This document shows positions 1 to 14,600 of a stretch of DNA of 64,000 bases, piece by piece. This DNA is from Perkinsus olseni (Eukaryota > Perkinsozoa > Perkinsida > Perkinsidae). The stretch lies in contig JABANP010000087.1 in the NCBI GenBank assembly GCA_013115135.1, forward strand, positions 1 through 64,000, in the 5' to 3' direction. Under the pieces are notes generated by a model. The model searched no databases and was not told where the DNA came from. It saw only the letters and a program-made list of their open reading frames with translations. Both the position numbers and the translations under genes were made by a program. Position 1 is the stretch's first letter; every line of letters begins with the position of its first letter.

Positions 1-21
1 GTGAACTCTGTCAGTGCCGTG

Positions 22-2478
22 TCATTCCACCATTTCCAACATACGGAAGCAATTCTTCTCAAGCCTGGCGTAGGTACCTCCCCGATACGCCTCGAATTTC
101 TTCGATCGGTCTACATAAAGACCATCTTCCCGACGCTCACCTCTAAAGCAGAACTTTCCTCGAATCTGTTCGGGAAAAGTGAAGCCCAAGTATTCTGCGT
201 CCCACTTCGATTCTCTCGACTCTCTACTGGCGAGCACCGCAGTCCCACCCCCATCAGCGACGATAAAACGCTTGATCCCATCGCTCTGCGATTCACTGAG
301 GGAGGAGGCGGCGCAGACCGCAAGGGCTGCCTCGCCGACGAAGGTCACTTCAAAGCAAAAACCCATGTCGTTAACAATTTCCCCTTTGGCAATCCACGAG
401 ATCTCCAAGTTGTCCAACGGAAGGTCCGCGGCCGATACCAAACGGATTCTGGCGCACGAGCAAGCAGAGAGGAGGTATATCTTATCCCCACAGTTACAGC
501 AAGTTGAGAACGCGTCGATCTCTCTCAGCCAAGACACTCGCCCCGCTACCCAGAAAGTCTCAGGCGACGCATGCGGGCACATCGCGAGGGGAAGTCGAGG
601 CCATCGCAGATCAACGAAGCCGGTTGGCAACAGAACCGCGAACGCCGGGCGGAAGGGCCCGGCAGTATGCCGCTCGGGCACAAAGTCGTTCATGAGTAAG
701 ACCGCATCAGAAATGTCCACCAGGGAAGGCACGGGAATTTCCCGTTTTAACTGAGCTCTCGAGATCCACACTCGCAAGAGCCGTCCAGTAGGCGCCACAT
801 CTTGGATGGCCACGTCCCATCCCTCGGCGTTCACGTTGGCGAGAAGAACGTCTGGGGCACGTGACAAATTCCTGTGCAGTATTTCGCAAATTACCACGGC
901 CTTCAGAGTGAACGGTGACGAGGGAGGCATGCGGGAGACCTCTTCCACCGTATCAAGAAGCGGGTGAAGGGAAGCTGCGTGAGATAATGCCAGTTTTCCC
1001 TCTTGGTCTGAGAGCCGACCGATGACAGACATCGCAGGACGCGGGTCCCCCTTGCTGTGCCCTAACGTTCCGTCAGAGCATTGGAAGTAGCAGACACCCT
1101 TCGCACAACGTACCACCACTCCGTTCTTGTCAGTGAGGGCATCAGGGGGAACGCAGCTCCCCACGACCACGGGCCCTCCAACATGTATCCCTACAGCATT
1201 CCGGCACGGTAAACCAGTAGCTAGACTGTAGGTGCTCACTGAGGGCGCCCGAGCAACTTTGAACGGGTCCTGTGGCATCATATTTCGAGCGCACTCGAAG
1301 ATCTGTCGACGCCAGCAAGCAGGCAGCTCGCGGAAAGTGATCGGCGCAATATCGCATGAAGGACGGACCGGCTCGGGTCGCGATAGTAGAGAAGCATAAC
1401 CTAATGCCGGGGCCTGATTCGTACACGACCCTCTAGATGCCGGTCCGCTTTCAATCTGAGGGTCCAGATGGTGACACAAAGCTCTCGCCGCATGCAATGG
1501 GCACCCCTCGTGAACGCTAGAAGGGAGCCCTGTTACTAGCTTGTAGAGCGGGTCAAGCTTCGCCCTTCTCTCCTGAACATCATCTACCGATCGTATAATG
1601 ACCGTCGAGTGAATATTCGCCATCAGAATTCTCGATACGGGCGACGATTTGCTCGGAACCTCGGTTAGACCGTAGCACTCTATAACCATCCTGGGACATA
1701 AAACTTCGCTCTGACAGCGGCACCATTGATGGAGGCACACCAAAGTCAACTCGTTATGCGGACCGCTCCCCAGGACAGCACCACCAGGCAAAACATAAGC
1801 AATTGTTATCTTCAATCCAACATGACCATCGCCTAGACGACGAATCGAGACCTTCAACTCGGCCAAGTGTATGTCGCGCCGTCGCCCGCCTACGGGCACA
1901 GACCCTCGCTTGAGCACCCCAACGATCTCGACCGGGAGACCCTGGGCAGAGACAATTGCGGTTCACGATATTGCTGGCTCCTTTAAAAGCAACCGGAACG
2001 TCGCTATCGGCAAGATGTAGAACCCACACAACGGAGCCCGCGCTCCCACGAGGCCGCAGGGCGCATGTAACCGCGAGAACGACGCCTGATACGCTCGGCT
2101 CGTCGTCCAGCGACCCAGCAGCGGGACGCATAATAGATTCGGCATCTGCGAAGGTAACGTCATCTACCGTCTTCAATACAGGCAGAGACCAGCCCGATTT
2201 CAGGGACTGCTTGAGTAGCCCAACTAACTGGATATGCTGTTCACCAGCCTTAGGCCTCATGGTTTCTGGATCCACCACGATGTCACCCACGGTCATAATC
2301 ACAGAACGGAGAGGGATGCAATGACAAGCGTCGATCAACTGCAGAGTACTGATGAACCACAGGGAGGCCTGACTGCGTATAGGTCCTCAGGACTCTATCG
2401 TTCAATTATCCTCCCGGCCTCAACCAACTCCCCAGAGAGCACTCGGGCGTTGAAAATATTCAATTCGAGTTTTTCCAT
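22..2478 (-). CDS. hypothetical protein with OB-fold-like segments
   Basis: I do not recognise this as a named protein. Three exons fit: 2425-2478 (ATG at 2478), 2338 down to about 2000, and 1941 down to the stop at 22. Exon 1 ends after SGEL at a GT, and the next exon opens after CTGCAG. The second junction needs a short intron; GT donors at 1999 or 1993 with the acceptor before 1941 restore the frame and read through LHLADSD into GLPVEIVGVLKRG. That stretch, with hydrophobic strands around an acidic turn, looks like a nucleic-acid-binding OB fold (RPA/POT1 style). A CxCG...CxC cysteine set near the C-terminus could bind zinc. The gene starts about 130 bp past the stop of the giant receptor gene. 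Coding is likely; the function is inference only. Confidence 0.55.
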
Positions 2479-2611
2479 TTGAAGCAGCGGAAAGCGGAAA
2501 CCCGTAAAGTATGATACACGCCTCCGATTGAACGCAGACTAACACGGAACGGTATGTATAGAACGACTGGTCGAATGATGTCTAATCATAGGCGTTTGTG
2601 CCGCAGCATGT

Positions 2612-5600
2612 TCAAGACTTCCGATGCCGCTTCTTCAGACGAGCACTGATCACAATGAACAGAATAACAAATCCTCAGCTACGGCGTATCCAAGTTATGT
2701 GAGCTTACCGGGCTTCCTTCGCCCAATGCAGTAGCATCTCCTTCGACGCGAGTGTGATATTTGCCGTCAGCCAATCTGGATAAGGGTCAAGTTCCGCGAT
2801 CTGGAGTACAAAGACCGCGATCTCGCTCGCGATTCTCGTGCGAAAAAGTTCACCTCGTCGTTCTCCGCTATAATTGCAGGCGACACAAGCTGGCTCCCAC
2901 CTAGGTGATACTTCGACCGTGACGCGGACGGCAGTCCAAGACGCTGGGAACTGACGCCGCCCTGCGGAAATTCGGGTTGACCGGAAGCGTTAGCCAATAT
3001 CATTTGAATTTCTTCACCTTTATCCTCTGACGTGCGACTGTGTACCAACTCTCCAGAGCGGCCCAGCCGAGCGTGGTAACTCCCTGGGGGAGCTTCAGTC
3101 GGACCTCATTGACAGCTTCATCCTCTAGACGCTGAGCTCTCCGTTCTTCGTCCTCGGTGAGCCTCTTACCAGCAGTTACCTGCTTCGCGACTGCGACACA
3201 GATGCGAGTTGGGGAAATAATCTCAAGTTGAGATTCTCAACGCGTCGAAACAAAAACTCCAGGCTCATAGAGGATTGTTCCTGCCGGCCAAGCGCGGTCA
3301 TCGCGGTCACTCAGCAGAGAACGGTGCACCCGACCAAACGACGGCTCCTCACCAATGCATCGCCGAGTAGCTCATAATCACTCTCCTCGCCATCATCAAT
3401 TGGGAGAATATCTCCAGCTTCGTCTCCTGAGGTACACCCACGATTCGCCCATATTCACGAGCTTGGCGGCGAGGCTTCCAGCTCCGGGTAAGCGGAAGGC
3501 CGCCTACCTGGCAGCCCGGGCTGAATACGACCCGCCAGAAGGTCTTCATCTGGCATGCGATACCTGAACCCCAAAAAACCATGGCACTTGTTCGAGGACA
3601 CTCCGATAAGGTTGCAGCCCTCGAGGTGCCTACTCGAAAGGACTCTGCAGACTGAGCAGATTCTGGTACATCCCACTGAGCTGTGCCCTGTATCTGAGAA
3701 TGAGACGTTACCCTGGCAGGTGGGTAACCAAACCCAACGAGGATCTCACCTCTGCCGACTGTGTCTCGGTGTGAATATTAGACCGACATTGGAAAGAATC
3801 CACTCTTTATGACGGTGGAAGAAGTTCTCCCTAGGACAACACTAGTTAAGAGTTCTCGATCCGATCGAACGGCAGCATGGCGGGTCAGCGTGCTACCTGA
3901 ACTCTGAGGTACGAGTCTGTATCTCCTTCTGTTTGAGACCGAGTTTGATACTGGCTGCAAAGGCCTTGGCCGAGGCGTTATCCCGGGGCTTCCACAACAA
4001 CTGGCACACTCAGACTGGGTGAAGCAAGACGAGCAAACATAGAGCTGGGCCAGCTCAGCTGGCCGAGCACTTAGACCGCCGACCGCGACAGGTCCAAGCA
4101 GGCCCTTCAACATCATTCAACTCACGTGGAACGTCATCCATCTGATCGTGCTATCCAGTATCCTATTCGCGATGTATTGCTGTGCTATGTAGTAAACGAA
4201 TGCCGGATCCTGAAAATTGACCTTGAATTCAGAACACAGTATTCTGGCCCACTTCTATAAAAGTCCGGGAGGGAATCATTCGGCCGCCGAAGACGGTCAG
4301 CCAGAAGATCGTTAACTCACCTCGAAAGGATTCGCCTGCTTTCTCAGCAAGGTAGTGATACCGAGCAAGGTCATGATCATACCCCAGGTATAGTAGGCTA
4401 CTATGAAGTAGAACTGGGGCGAGAAGCAGAGATGATTGACTCCTTGAACCTAGCAAGAGGAAGCTGCTGCCTGCGCCGGCTTTTCGAAAATAGCCCGAGA
4501 ATTGAGACACCGTGAAGCTTTTGCTCAACCACTGCGTATGCAATTCATAAGAACGAAGCTTATGCAACCTCAGAAATTGTATGCCGCGTCAACTCCTCCT
4601 TAGACGCTCACCTGCTCTCCGATGCTTTGGTCGAATCTGGGATCGTCAAAAAGCCATCTAGTCAATCTATTGCGCCATCTCCATTTTGCATAGAGCATAT
4701 AGTCGTAGATTTTTACCTGGTATAGCAGTTCGGTGACCACACTCACGCGCCCGAACCGGGAAGCAGGAGCGGCACGATTGTACTTTACCCCATGGGCTAG
4801 CTCGGTTGCATGATTCATGAGAATGTCCATTCCGACTTGGAAAGGGACGATAACAACACCAAACAACATATAGTATCTGGCCAATACCGACCAAATCAGC
4901 GTCCGAATGGAACCATTAGTAGTTCTGAGCCAGCACACTAGTGCAGTCAGCAATGCCGCGAAGTACGATATGCTACTCGGATGCTACAGCAAGCATGGCC
5001 CTGGACGAGCGTCTAGACGTGGCAGGCTCACATGAGATCTCCATTGCGAATATCGTATTGCTGCGGCACCTCTGTGGCTGTGGGAAAGGCGATAATGAAG
5101 GCTATGACCATTGGAGCCAGGATGGTACCTGGCACGAGCTGCATCCCGTCTCTACCTATAATAGAATGGCAAACAACGACATTTAGACATGGTGCTCATC
5201 AAGAATTAGAGCCATAATGAAGACGATAGCGCGGATACAACAAGACTGACAGCTGTGGGGTTCGAACCCACGCCCTTTCGGACTGGCCTAACCCACCCTC
5301 CTGGAAAAGTTGAATACTCCTTATGTATCGAAAAAAGAATCGTCACGAAAGCCTTTTGACGATGGACCAGCCCGTAGCTTGTTCTATCACACGCTCGAAG
5401 TTCGCCACCATCTCCTGCACATTGGACAGACCAATGTGCCGCTGCCCTGCCGAGTGTCTCGCTCGTCTTAATTCATGATTCACCGCACCAACAACCCTGC
5501 GCTCTTTCACACAAGTTGCCAGCTTACTCATTGCTGTGCTGCCGCCCCTGACATGCTCCTCTATAGCCTCTTCTATGGCGCTTGGATGTTCGTGTCCTTC

Positions 5601-8600
5601 GTCTTGTTTCTCACCGAGTGAAGCGTTTTCAGCAGGTGTAGCCTGTTGAGCTGAAGAAAGGTAAATCTGCAGAAGAAACGGAGCAAGCTCTCTCTTACCC
5701 TGCGTGGATTTCCTTGCGCGACTAGCGAACTTCAATCCTGGAACTTCTCGTCCGATATCGCTAGCCGCATTCACACTCGTTTTGCTGCGTCTGGGGTCTC
5801 CGATAGCGAGGAGTGCGCTCCAGAGGAAAGAGCGAGTTCCTACGGAGCAGAGACAATCTCATCATCATGGAGTAAAGTCGGTTTTCTGAGGAAAAAAGTA
5901 GAATCGTGAGGAATAATATTTCGCCCGCCTTGGATTGAAGTATTGTGAGTTCGCACGGCAGTAGAATGAGAGTGTTCGTAGCTCGGATGTAAGGCTGTTA
6001 CGCATCCTCAGGATACCGGAAAACTCCTCGGAAAAATGGATTCACTCCATCATCATGTGGCAAACCGACGCGAGAAATAGTGATACATATTGTGCCGAGG
6101 AATTGAAGTTTCATCCAGTGAGCGAGAATCCCGAGACTCAAGTGAAGTCAGCCCGATTCGCCGCAGCGCGACCGGAAGCTGAGGAGTACTCGGCCACGGT
6201 TGAAGGTGATGGGAGAAGCGGCACACCCGTTGCGGCATGCTGACAGTCGGTTCGATACAGAAATTGTGCGCATAGTTGCGAAGGGAACGGAAACAGCAAA
6301 AAGAGTGGCAACGACATCAACGCCCGTCAGTTTCATGTCATCTCACTTAGCCATTCCACAGTGGCAGCTGCGTAGTAATCGATCCATTGGAACACTGAAC
6401 CGAATACCAAGCGATCGGCGATCTTCAGTAGGAGCTCGACGAAGAACGACTCTGCGAAGTCTTGGAAGTTATCAGCTCCCATAGTAGCGATGAAAAGGAC
6501 CTGGGATGAGCCTAATACAATCATGCAGACGCCGCATCGCACGAGAGCCCGTCAGACACCGTGATATGGACTCACAACTTCGCATGCAGCGAGGAAGAGG
6601 AATCAGGAGGAGTGTCTCCCGGACCGCTCGGGCGAAAACACTGCTTCTGCGGCCATCATCATGAAAGTGAAGCCAACAATGAAATTCACGGTATAGGTTC
6701 CAAAAAAATCCGAGTACCTGGAAGAGAAATTCATACCGGATGTAATCGCATAGTTCGCCCCTCGCTGAATCTTAACGAGGGAGCATTCACATGCACTCTC
6801 CAGAATGGCCACTGGAAAAAGCGCTCAGTAGTGAGCCACCGTGAAGACTTACGAGAACTCCATCATGACCATGAGAGCCAGGACCAATAGAATCGAGCAC
6901 CACAGAAGGTGGAAGCGTTTCCACTTCACTGGTAAGCTCGTTATCTTGGACATCTTGGAGCGAGTGGCCGGAATAGGGATCCCCTACATGCGAATTGGCT
7001 CGGACCTCCTCGAAAAATTTCACGAACTTAGATTAGATCGTGAATGACCGCGAGACGACACAGAGCGCATCACTCACCTCTTGCTGCAGGTCATCCGTTT
7101 TTCTCTGCACGAGGAACTTCACTTCAACGTCACGGAGCTTCGGGACCATCAGTTTCGAGCCCGACCACAGCATCATCAACCCAGCCAGGAGAAAAGACTC
7201 GCCTACCGGAGACCACTGCTTCCGCCTTGCCGCAGGGAGACACATACCCATTCTGGCTTGCTTGCAAGTCTCCGTGTCCATCTCCTCGGCAGCTCCACTC
7301 GTGCCAACCGCTTGAGGCCATGAGCAGCCGATTCCCTGCAAGTCGCACCCTCCGTCCGCCCTTCACCGGAGCCCGCCAGCCTACTTGGAAAGGGTCCGCG
7401 AAGTCAGTGAAGGTGACCTTGATGATTATCGACAGAACCTGGCTCACAGCTTGAACTTGGAGCAGTGATAGCGGGCGGTGCTCACCACGACGAGCAGTGA
7501 TGCTATACAGACGCCCTGTATGGGCCACAGCAGCATGAACTCGAAGCACTCGGCCAGTTGGAAGCGAGGGGACTGAAAGCGAGGAGCAGAAATGGCCCTC
7601 CTCCTTTCAGAGCAGGACGGACGTGATGGATACGCATACCTGGACACGCTTCACTCCAATGCGCATAACCAGCCAAGATAGCCAAGTCACGACCACTGCG
7701 AGGGCACCGATCAGGGCAAATAAGACGCAGTACCTTCAGCGACAGAGCTTCCACCCAGCTGGATAAAAATCAGGTGACGGGAACGGGCACCGCAGCCCGA
7801 CCAAGCGGCATACGAATGCGGAGCCCTTACACGGAAAGCGGCAGTTGGAAGGCGTTCATCAGCTCGGACCAAACCATCGGTTTGTACTCAATTGTCAGGT
7901 TGTAGTCAAGCCGACGGAAGTCATCATCGAAATCGTTCACTTCCATACCTGCTGGTCGCTGGTCAGTACGGCGAAAGGCGGTACTCCAACTTACCAGCCT
8001 CAACGATCTTCTTGTACTCCGTCCCCTCTTGTTTGTAGGCTATACTTAAGCTTACGGAGCGGGGATAGGCGCCTGATAGAAGGACCTCGCTACCGGATAT
8101 CTCACGCACACGATTAGCGTTTAGCGATTCATCACCACCTTCCCGTTCTCCCGAAACAAATGTGACACCGACGAGATTATCAGTGCCAACTAGGGAATCG
8201 AAGAGGTCCGCTCCCCGAGCGAAGTCTTCAAAGGAACGCGGATCCCGCGTGAGGTAGTAGAGCTTGGTCTCCTCATCGATCTGAGATGGTACCAGTGCGT
8301 AACGTCAACATGATAGCGGACCTTGCGACTTACCGACATCCAGGGGGTGTTCAGGTGATTCACCATGGGGTCCTCGTAGCGGCAGGGGATAGTCAGACTA
8401 CACTCGTCCGAGTTTGCTTCCATCGTCACTTCTAGGGTCGACAGGTCGATGAATAACGGGGGAACCTGAGACGCTGCCCTCATCACAGTAGAGGGACTAC
8501 CGCCTCCACGGACTGTCCCGCCGAAAATACTTTACTGAAGGCACTCGCAACAGGAAGTAAAGTGCGTGCTTGGGAAGTGAGGTGAGTGCTTGCAGGAGGA

Positions 8601-11600
8601 ATACACATTCTGATCTCTTCACCGGACCCTGCTTCGTCTCGGCGAAAGAAACGTAGACAAGCCAACCTCGGCGCGAAGAGAAGAATTCGCTACGCCGATA
8701 ATCTCATCATTCCCAACACTATAGATAACTGCTCTTGGAGCGCAGGGCTGAGTACATATGATTTTTCTTATTCTTTTCGGTGACGCGCCCCGCATCATTT
8801 GGGCTCCCATCAGCCGCGAGACGCGAACAAAAAGTCTCACCGGCTTCACGTCCTCCTTATTAGGTATCTTGCAGGTTCCTGCCTCAGCGGGCTTGTCAGG
8901 GTTCTCGAGCAAGTCCCAAATGACTATGTGGCTATCAAAATAGTCACAGCTCGAGAAGAAAGGTAGCCAGGGTAGAGCCACGGTCTCAACTTGCATCACG
9001 TTCCAGAACGTACCTGCCGGCGCTCACATTACCACTGGTGTCTTTCCCAGCTCCCCGACCACCCAGCGAGGTCTATCAGGCACAAAGCAACGGATTAGTC
9101 GAAGGCTTAGCTGGACAGTTATGCCCAGCAAGCGAGACGGCATTGCCGACCTCAGTCACAACAGGCTAAGTGGTCGAGTGCATGGTCCGATGAATATGAC
9201 CTCCAGGCATCTGATTGCTGGCTATGGTCCGATCCTCAGCGATGTCCTTCTCGTTCGCCATATCCACAACCACGCTCGGGTCGCCAGGAGTGTCGGCCAA
9301 TCCAGGAGGCATGTTGTACCTTGAAAGCCCATCACCTTCGCGAGTCGCTGTCGAGTTATAATTGCACAAAATCCATCGCAGCAGGAAGGATTAAGAGGCT
9401 CACGGAAGCTCGAAGCCTTTTCCGCTGAGCAATTCCCGATTCAGAATAGCCAAGAATGTCTTGGGTTGCCCTGAAAATGAAGACGATCAGAGAGTCCGGC
9501 GCCCGGGCCCTATCGACTACCCCAGTCCGCTCTATTAGGACGCATTATATTCATCCTCACTGTCTCGTTGAAGTAGTGGAGGTTCTTCAAGTGACTACCG
9601 TGCAGGAGATTCAGCGAGATATTGAACACCACGTCCTCCTCCAAAGCCAGAAGCTTCAGTTCGAAATCGTGGAACAGCTCCTGAAGCAGCAGAGCTGGAG
9701 CACCTCTGAACAGCAACAGCGCTAAGCCTGAGTGAACTCAGGGCGGACAGAGATTGCCCCTTTCCGAAGCCGCTACCCCATCGCTCTCTTCCAGGTGGTT
9801 AGGCAGGTCATAGCCTATCTCCTGCTGCAGAGGACCCAGCTTATTGGACGTTATGACGATATCATAGTGCCCGCTGCTACGCCTAGTGCTCAGCCTAGTG
9901 CCAGAGGCGATCTTCGAAAATTCGAAATATACATGCACCTGATAGACTTCCGGATGGACGCTGAGCCATCCGAAATCGGCACAATGACACCCAAGCTAGG
10001 GCGTGCCCCTGCAGCTTACAATGTCGAATGCTCCGAGCTTGAGGTTGGTGAAGTGGAAGGTACCCCTGTCCGTGTCTTTTCGCTGATCGAAGCCGATGAA
10101 CTCGACCAGAGTCTCATCGTCGTTGCTGATTGGCTGACCGTATCTAACGTAGCAGGACGCTGGCCCGGTAAGGTAAAGGCAGACAGGAAGCTGAACAGCA
10201 CTCATGCTCTGGCCAAAGCAGACCTCAGACTTCCAGACTAATGCCGTCGGATTCACCCAATAGTCTAGCTGCTAGACTCTAGCACCAACATTTGCCGCCC
10301 CACCACGCAAGCCTTCGTGGAAGGCTAATCCCCAGAGCCCACTTGTATGTTGTCTTCGACTGGTATTCACTGGAACCGCTGTCCATCCATCTCAACTCTC
10401 TTTCAGGATTCCATAGTGCCACTTGCTCCCCAGTGCCAGGATACGTAACGGTGTCATTGGCATATCTGACGGAGGGGAGCAACGCCTACCATAGCGCAGA
10501 AAAAACACCGGCGAGCACCATGTCCTATAACAAGGGATGGCATGTGCTTTCCTATCCACATGGCATGGCGGGATTCGATGACTCAGCGGTGAGAGCGATG
10601 AAATGTCTAGGAGTCCATGCCTTACAGATTCACAACGGCGATCACGACCCCTATCTGCTTGCAATCGTCCGGCTTGCTCGACTTCCATATAGACGAAGTA
10701 CCTGGAAAACGTGGACTTGGCTGATGGCAGGCAGAATCGTTCGTCAGAACTTTGACGTACAAATGCATCACCCTCGAGAGAGGTAAATTTTACCTTCGGG
10801 ACACTTGAGGCTCGCCCACTCCTCATTAGGAACCCATACTTCACCCCCGCTGTAGCATCGAGCACTTGTGGCACTCCGCAGGGGAGGCAGCCGGACGTGT
10901 TCACGGCCGATGGTGGAATCTTGAGGTTCAACGGAGGAAGAAATGTTCAAATACCCGAGACTTCGAAGACTCACGAAGGTTTCATCATCACATCGTTTGC
11001 AAATTGAGCCCGTCTCCGGATCCATCTGTTGCACGTACCTGTCAGCCGTGTACAGCCTTCCGTACCGACTCACTGGCTGGCTCACTTGGGCACGGCGTTG
11101 CCATCAGCATCCAAGACGATCCATGATTGAACGTTTTTCAGATCTAGGATGACTTCCGTGCCATTCGTTAAATCCAGACCGCTCGTGCCTTCCGGACAGT
11201 ACCTACAGTGGGCAGCCCATACCGACGGGTGATCCACTTGCCGATTACCAGTTAGTGGGGCAAGTATTGGCTTCCTTCTTGCTGGCTCCTGTGGCCTGCT
11301 TACAGTAGAAGCCCGCAGGGCATAGCAAGAACCTCATCTCGTGCAGTGCTGTTAGGGACTTGCAGTAGTAGCCCGGCTCACACGGGTAGTCGTACCTGAT
11401 GGACGCACCGATAAGGGAGCTCCGGAGGGAGGAAACACTACTGTGTGTAGGCAGTAGTGGAATCGCCGCAAGCGAAGCCTTCCGGGCAGTCGTTGGCCTG
11501 GGAAAGCTGATAGCACAGCGCCACGCCCTGAAAAACACCTAATACTTCTCAAAAACCCAGAGGGGCCGACGCTATTGCTCAGCAGCTGAGAACTGGGTTC

Positions 11601-14600
11601 CGAAGCTTGATGAGCTCACATCCTCATTGGGAGTGCAGTCCGTCTGCTCTTTAGGAGCGAACACGGTAAGGCCTTCTCTAGCACACACGTACCTGAGCGT
11701 ACTCATTCATAACTCTAGCGGGACATCAGGGACTTACCGGCTCGGACAGTTCTCGCACATGAGCTCGCTAGTCAGCTGCCCCCGGTAATTCCACGTCCCT
11801 TGCGGGCAAGGATGGCAGAATATGTTGGCCTCTTCTGTGAAGCTTGGGTCGCCGATAGAACGGTACGTTCCTGGTCTGCAGGGTACCGGCTTCCATGTGC
11901 CTGGTTGCACCTTGTCTTGCCGAGGAGTAGTGAACGATACATAATTTTTCTCGAGGCGACGAGACTTGCCGAGGCAACGGTGGAAAAAATTGAGCTTGCA
12001 TGAAAAACACGTTGACTCGCTAGTCGTGAGCTCATGTGGAATCGGGCTTCTAATCTCTCCGACACTAGTACGGGTATCAAAGGACGACGGATTCATTAGG
12101 TGCAAAACGACTCGATCGATCACACCAGAGGATACTATTAGAGTGTTCCTAGAACGCATTCAGCGAGCGGAGCAGGAAGATCATCCACTTCGAAGCTCAC
12201 CGTCTTGCGTGCACTCGTGGCCGTCAGGACAGGCCTTGCACGTAACCTGCCCGATTTCGTCCTGATATGTACCGGGCTTGCATCTAGACGGTGTGTAGGC
12301 ACCAGTATAGTCAACAAAGTAACTGTACGGATGTTCGGTAGTGGCTGGTGTATCTCTATAGACCCCTACCCCTTGGGAGCCAGCACCGGCTCGAGACTGG
12401 CTCGTACACAGTAGTGCCCTACAGGGCATTCACCCTGCCCTCTGTATGTGGTCTCATTAGCTTGGCAGAAGTACCTGCAGGCAAGAAGGGCCTTCCCTTC
12501 TCTAGCTGCAGGTCCAGAAGAAGTCCGCCTGCCAGCTACCCTTCGACGCATTTCCGTGGCGCGTTCGGGTCCAAGTCGTTGATTTCATTCGTTGTCGTTC
12601 CAGGCATGCAGTACGTCCCATTACCACAGATTGTTGGGAGGTACCTGAGAGCCTCGAATGCCTCAGATGTCAGCGCTTCGGCCTAGCTCACAGTGGGTCA
12701 ACCCCGGCCAAAGTGTTCAGCGTGAAGACACCCGGCAGGCAGTAGCTCCCCGCGGGACACATGTAGCTTGGCTGCGATCGACCAGCGTGAGCACATACTC
12801 GCCCGGCTGGACACAGGCTCGGGAGGGCCGATCCTTCTGCTGCGCACATGGTACCTAGAGACCCCACGCTGTTCCAATCGGCTGCAAGCTAGTCACGCAG
12901 GAATCGATTCCAGCCGCCAGGAGCGAGTGCTTACCAGCAGTACAGGTGCTGCAGAGGGAGCTTCCAGGAGATACCTGGTACGTACCGGGTGGACATGGCT
13001 GAGGATAACCTCCTCCAGATCGAGTCGTCGTACACGAAAACCTGAGATCAAACTTCTCTCGACGTTCGCTATTGGAGTGCTGCGGCTACCCTGGAACGCA
13101 GGGCAACAGCTGGCTGCCATCTTCACTGACATAGAAGCCTTCAGTGATAGGAGTGTCCACGGCCAGCGGGACTGCTGAGCCCTCGGTACAAACAATGCCA
13201 GGAATCGAGCATGCCGGGACCTTCACAACAACGTCACGCGCCACGAAATTCTCAAACTTTGCTCACATTGTCGCTCATTATAATACTGCCGTCTTCCGTC
13301 CGAGCTGCCACGCTTCCAGGAGGGCAGTAAAAGCCCGGCGGACATTCGATGGTCTCCACAGTCGCGGGCACCTCTGCCAGTCTCCGCCGAGATCGCCGAA
13401 GCTTCAGTCTCCGCCGAGTGGCTCTCACCTGAACAAACGTGGATTGATCGCAATAGGTGAGTGTAATAAGCTCACAACGGTAAGCCTCGCAGTGGCAAGA
13501 CTCTCCACGCATATGAGGCCTTGCGGACACAATGGGACGTCTTGGTCATAGCCCTCCCTTCCCCAACATACGTACCTAGAAGGGAATCCTGCGATCGTTG
13601 AGTGCGGGAAGATAGCCAACCTCACCCATCTGGACATTTCGCCGGGGCGACGGCGGCATTGGAATCACACCAGGATCCGATCGGGCAAATGTCACACGAC
13701 CAGTTGCCGGTATGATTTTGATAGTAACCCGAGGGGCAGGGTGTGGCGGACCTGGCTCGAATGACGATAACAACCGCATCATCCGGGATTCTGTTCTCTG
13801 TCTCACTGGGGGGCCGTTGGAGAGATCGTGAGGTTCCGAGCATATCCTCCCTTGCAGTAGTGACCCTGCGGGCAGTCCTTTGGCGCCCCATCCTGATGAA
13901 TCTCAGGACGGTAGAATTTCCCGATCGCCACGTCGAGATACTCATATCTGTACATAGGTCTGCCGCGACCTATAATCATATATCCGAACCCCTACTCCTT
14001 CAGAACTTCCGCTTCTGTCCCTCCAGACTCTAGCAAGCCAGTGAAGAGTCGATCCTAAGGGGCGAATTGGTACTACCAATTTGGTAGCTTGCACGCACGA
14101 GGCCGAAAGGATTTGGCATTCGGTATTTTCATTGTCCGCTGTAAGTTTCGCACGGAGCACCGACCATCCAGACCCTCGCGTTCAAGGAAGAAAGAAACCC
14201 TTCGCGAGCCATCCGGGGCGGATTGATATCAAATATGGAAGCCCCAGAGGGCCCGGCGACAAGCTAGAAATCTACGCTAAGAACCGCTGGTCTACCTGCA
14301 GATTATGAGTCAGGCTGATATCGAACTTTGCTGGAGAGCCGGTGAAGTGTGGTACTGCTGGCAAGCGCACCGTGGCCAACGTGCCGTTGATGGAAGCTGG
14401 CCACGCTGGAACCGGCGTGTCACCGATGATGACATAAAGAGTGTCGGCCAACGAGGAGTTCGCCTGCAGACAATGCGGATGATAAAGTCCATGCGGGGAA
14501 CGAGGCCAGCTCACCTCAGTAGCGGCCTGTGAGTTCCAGAATCCCGTACCATGCAAAGTGAGAACGTTTCCACCAAGGAACGGCCCGGAGTCGTGCGAAA

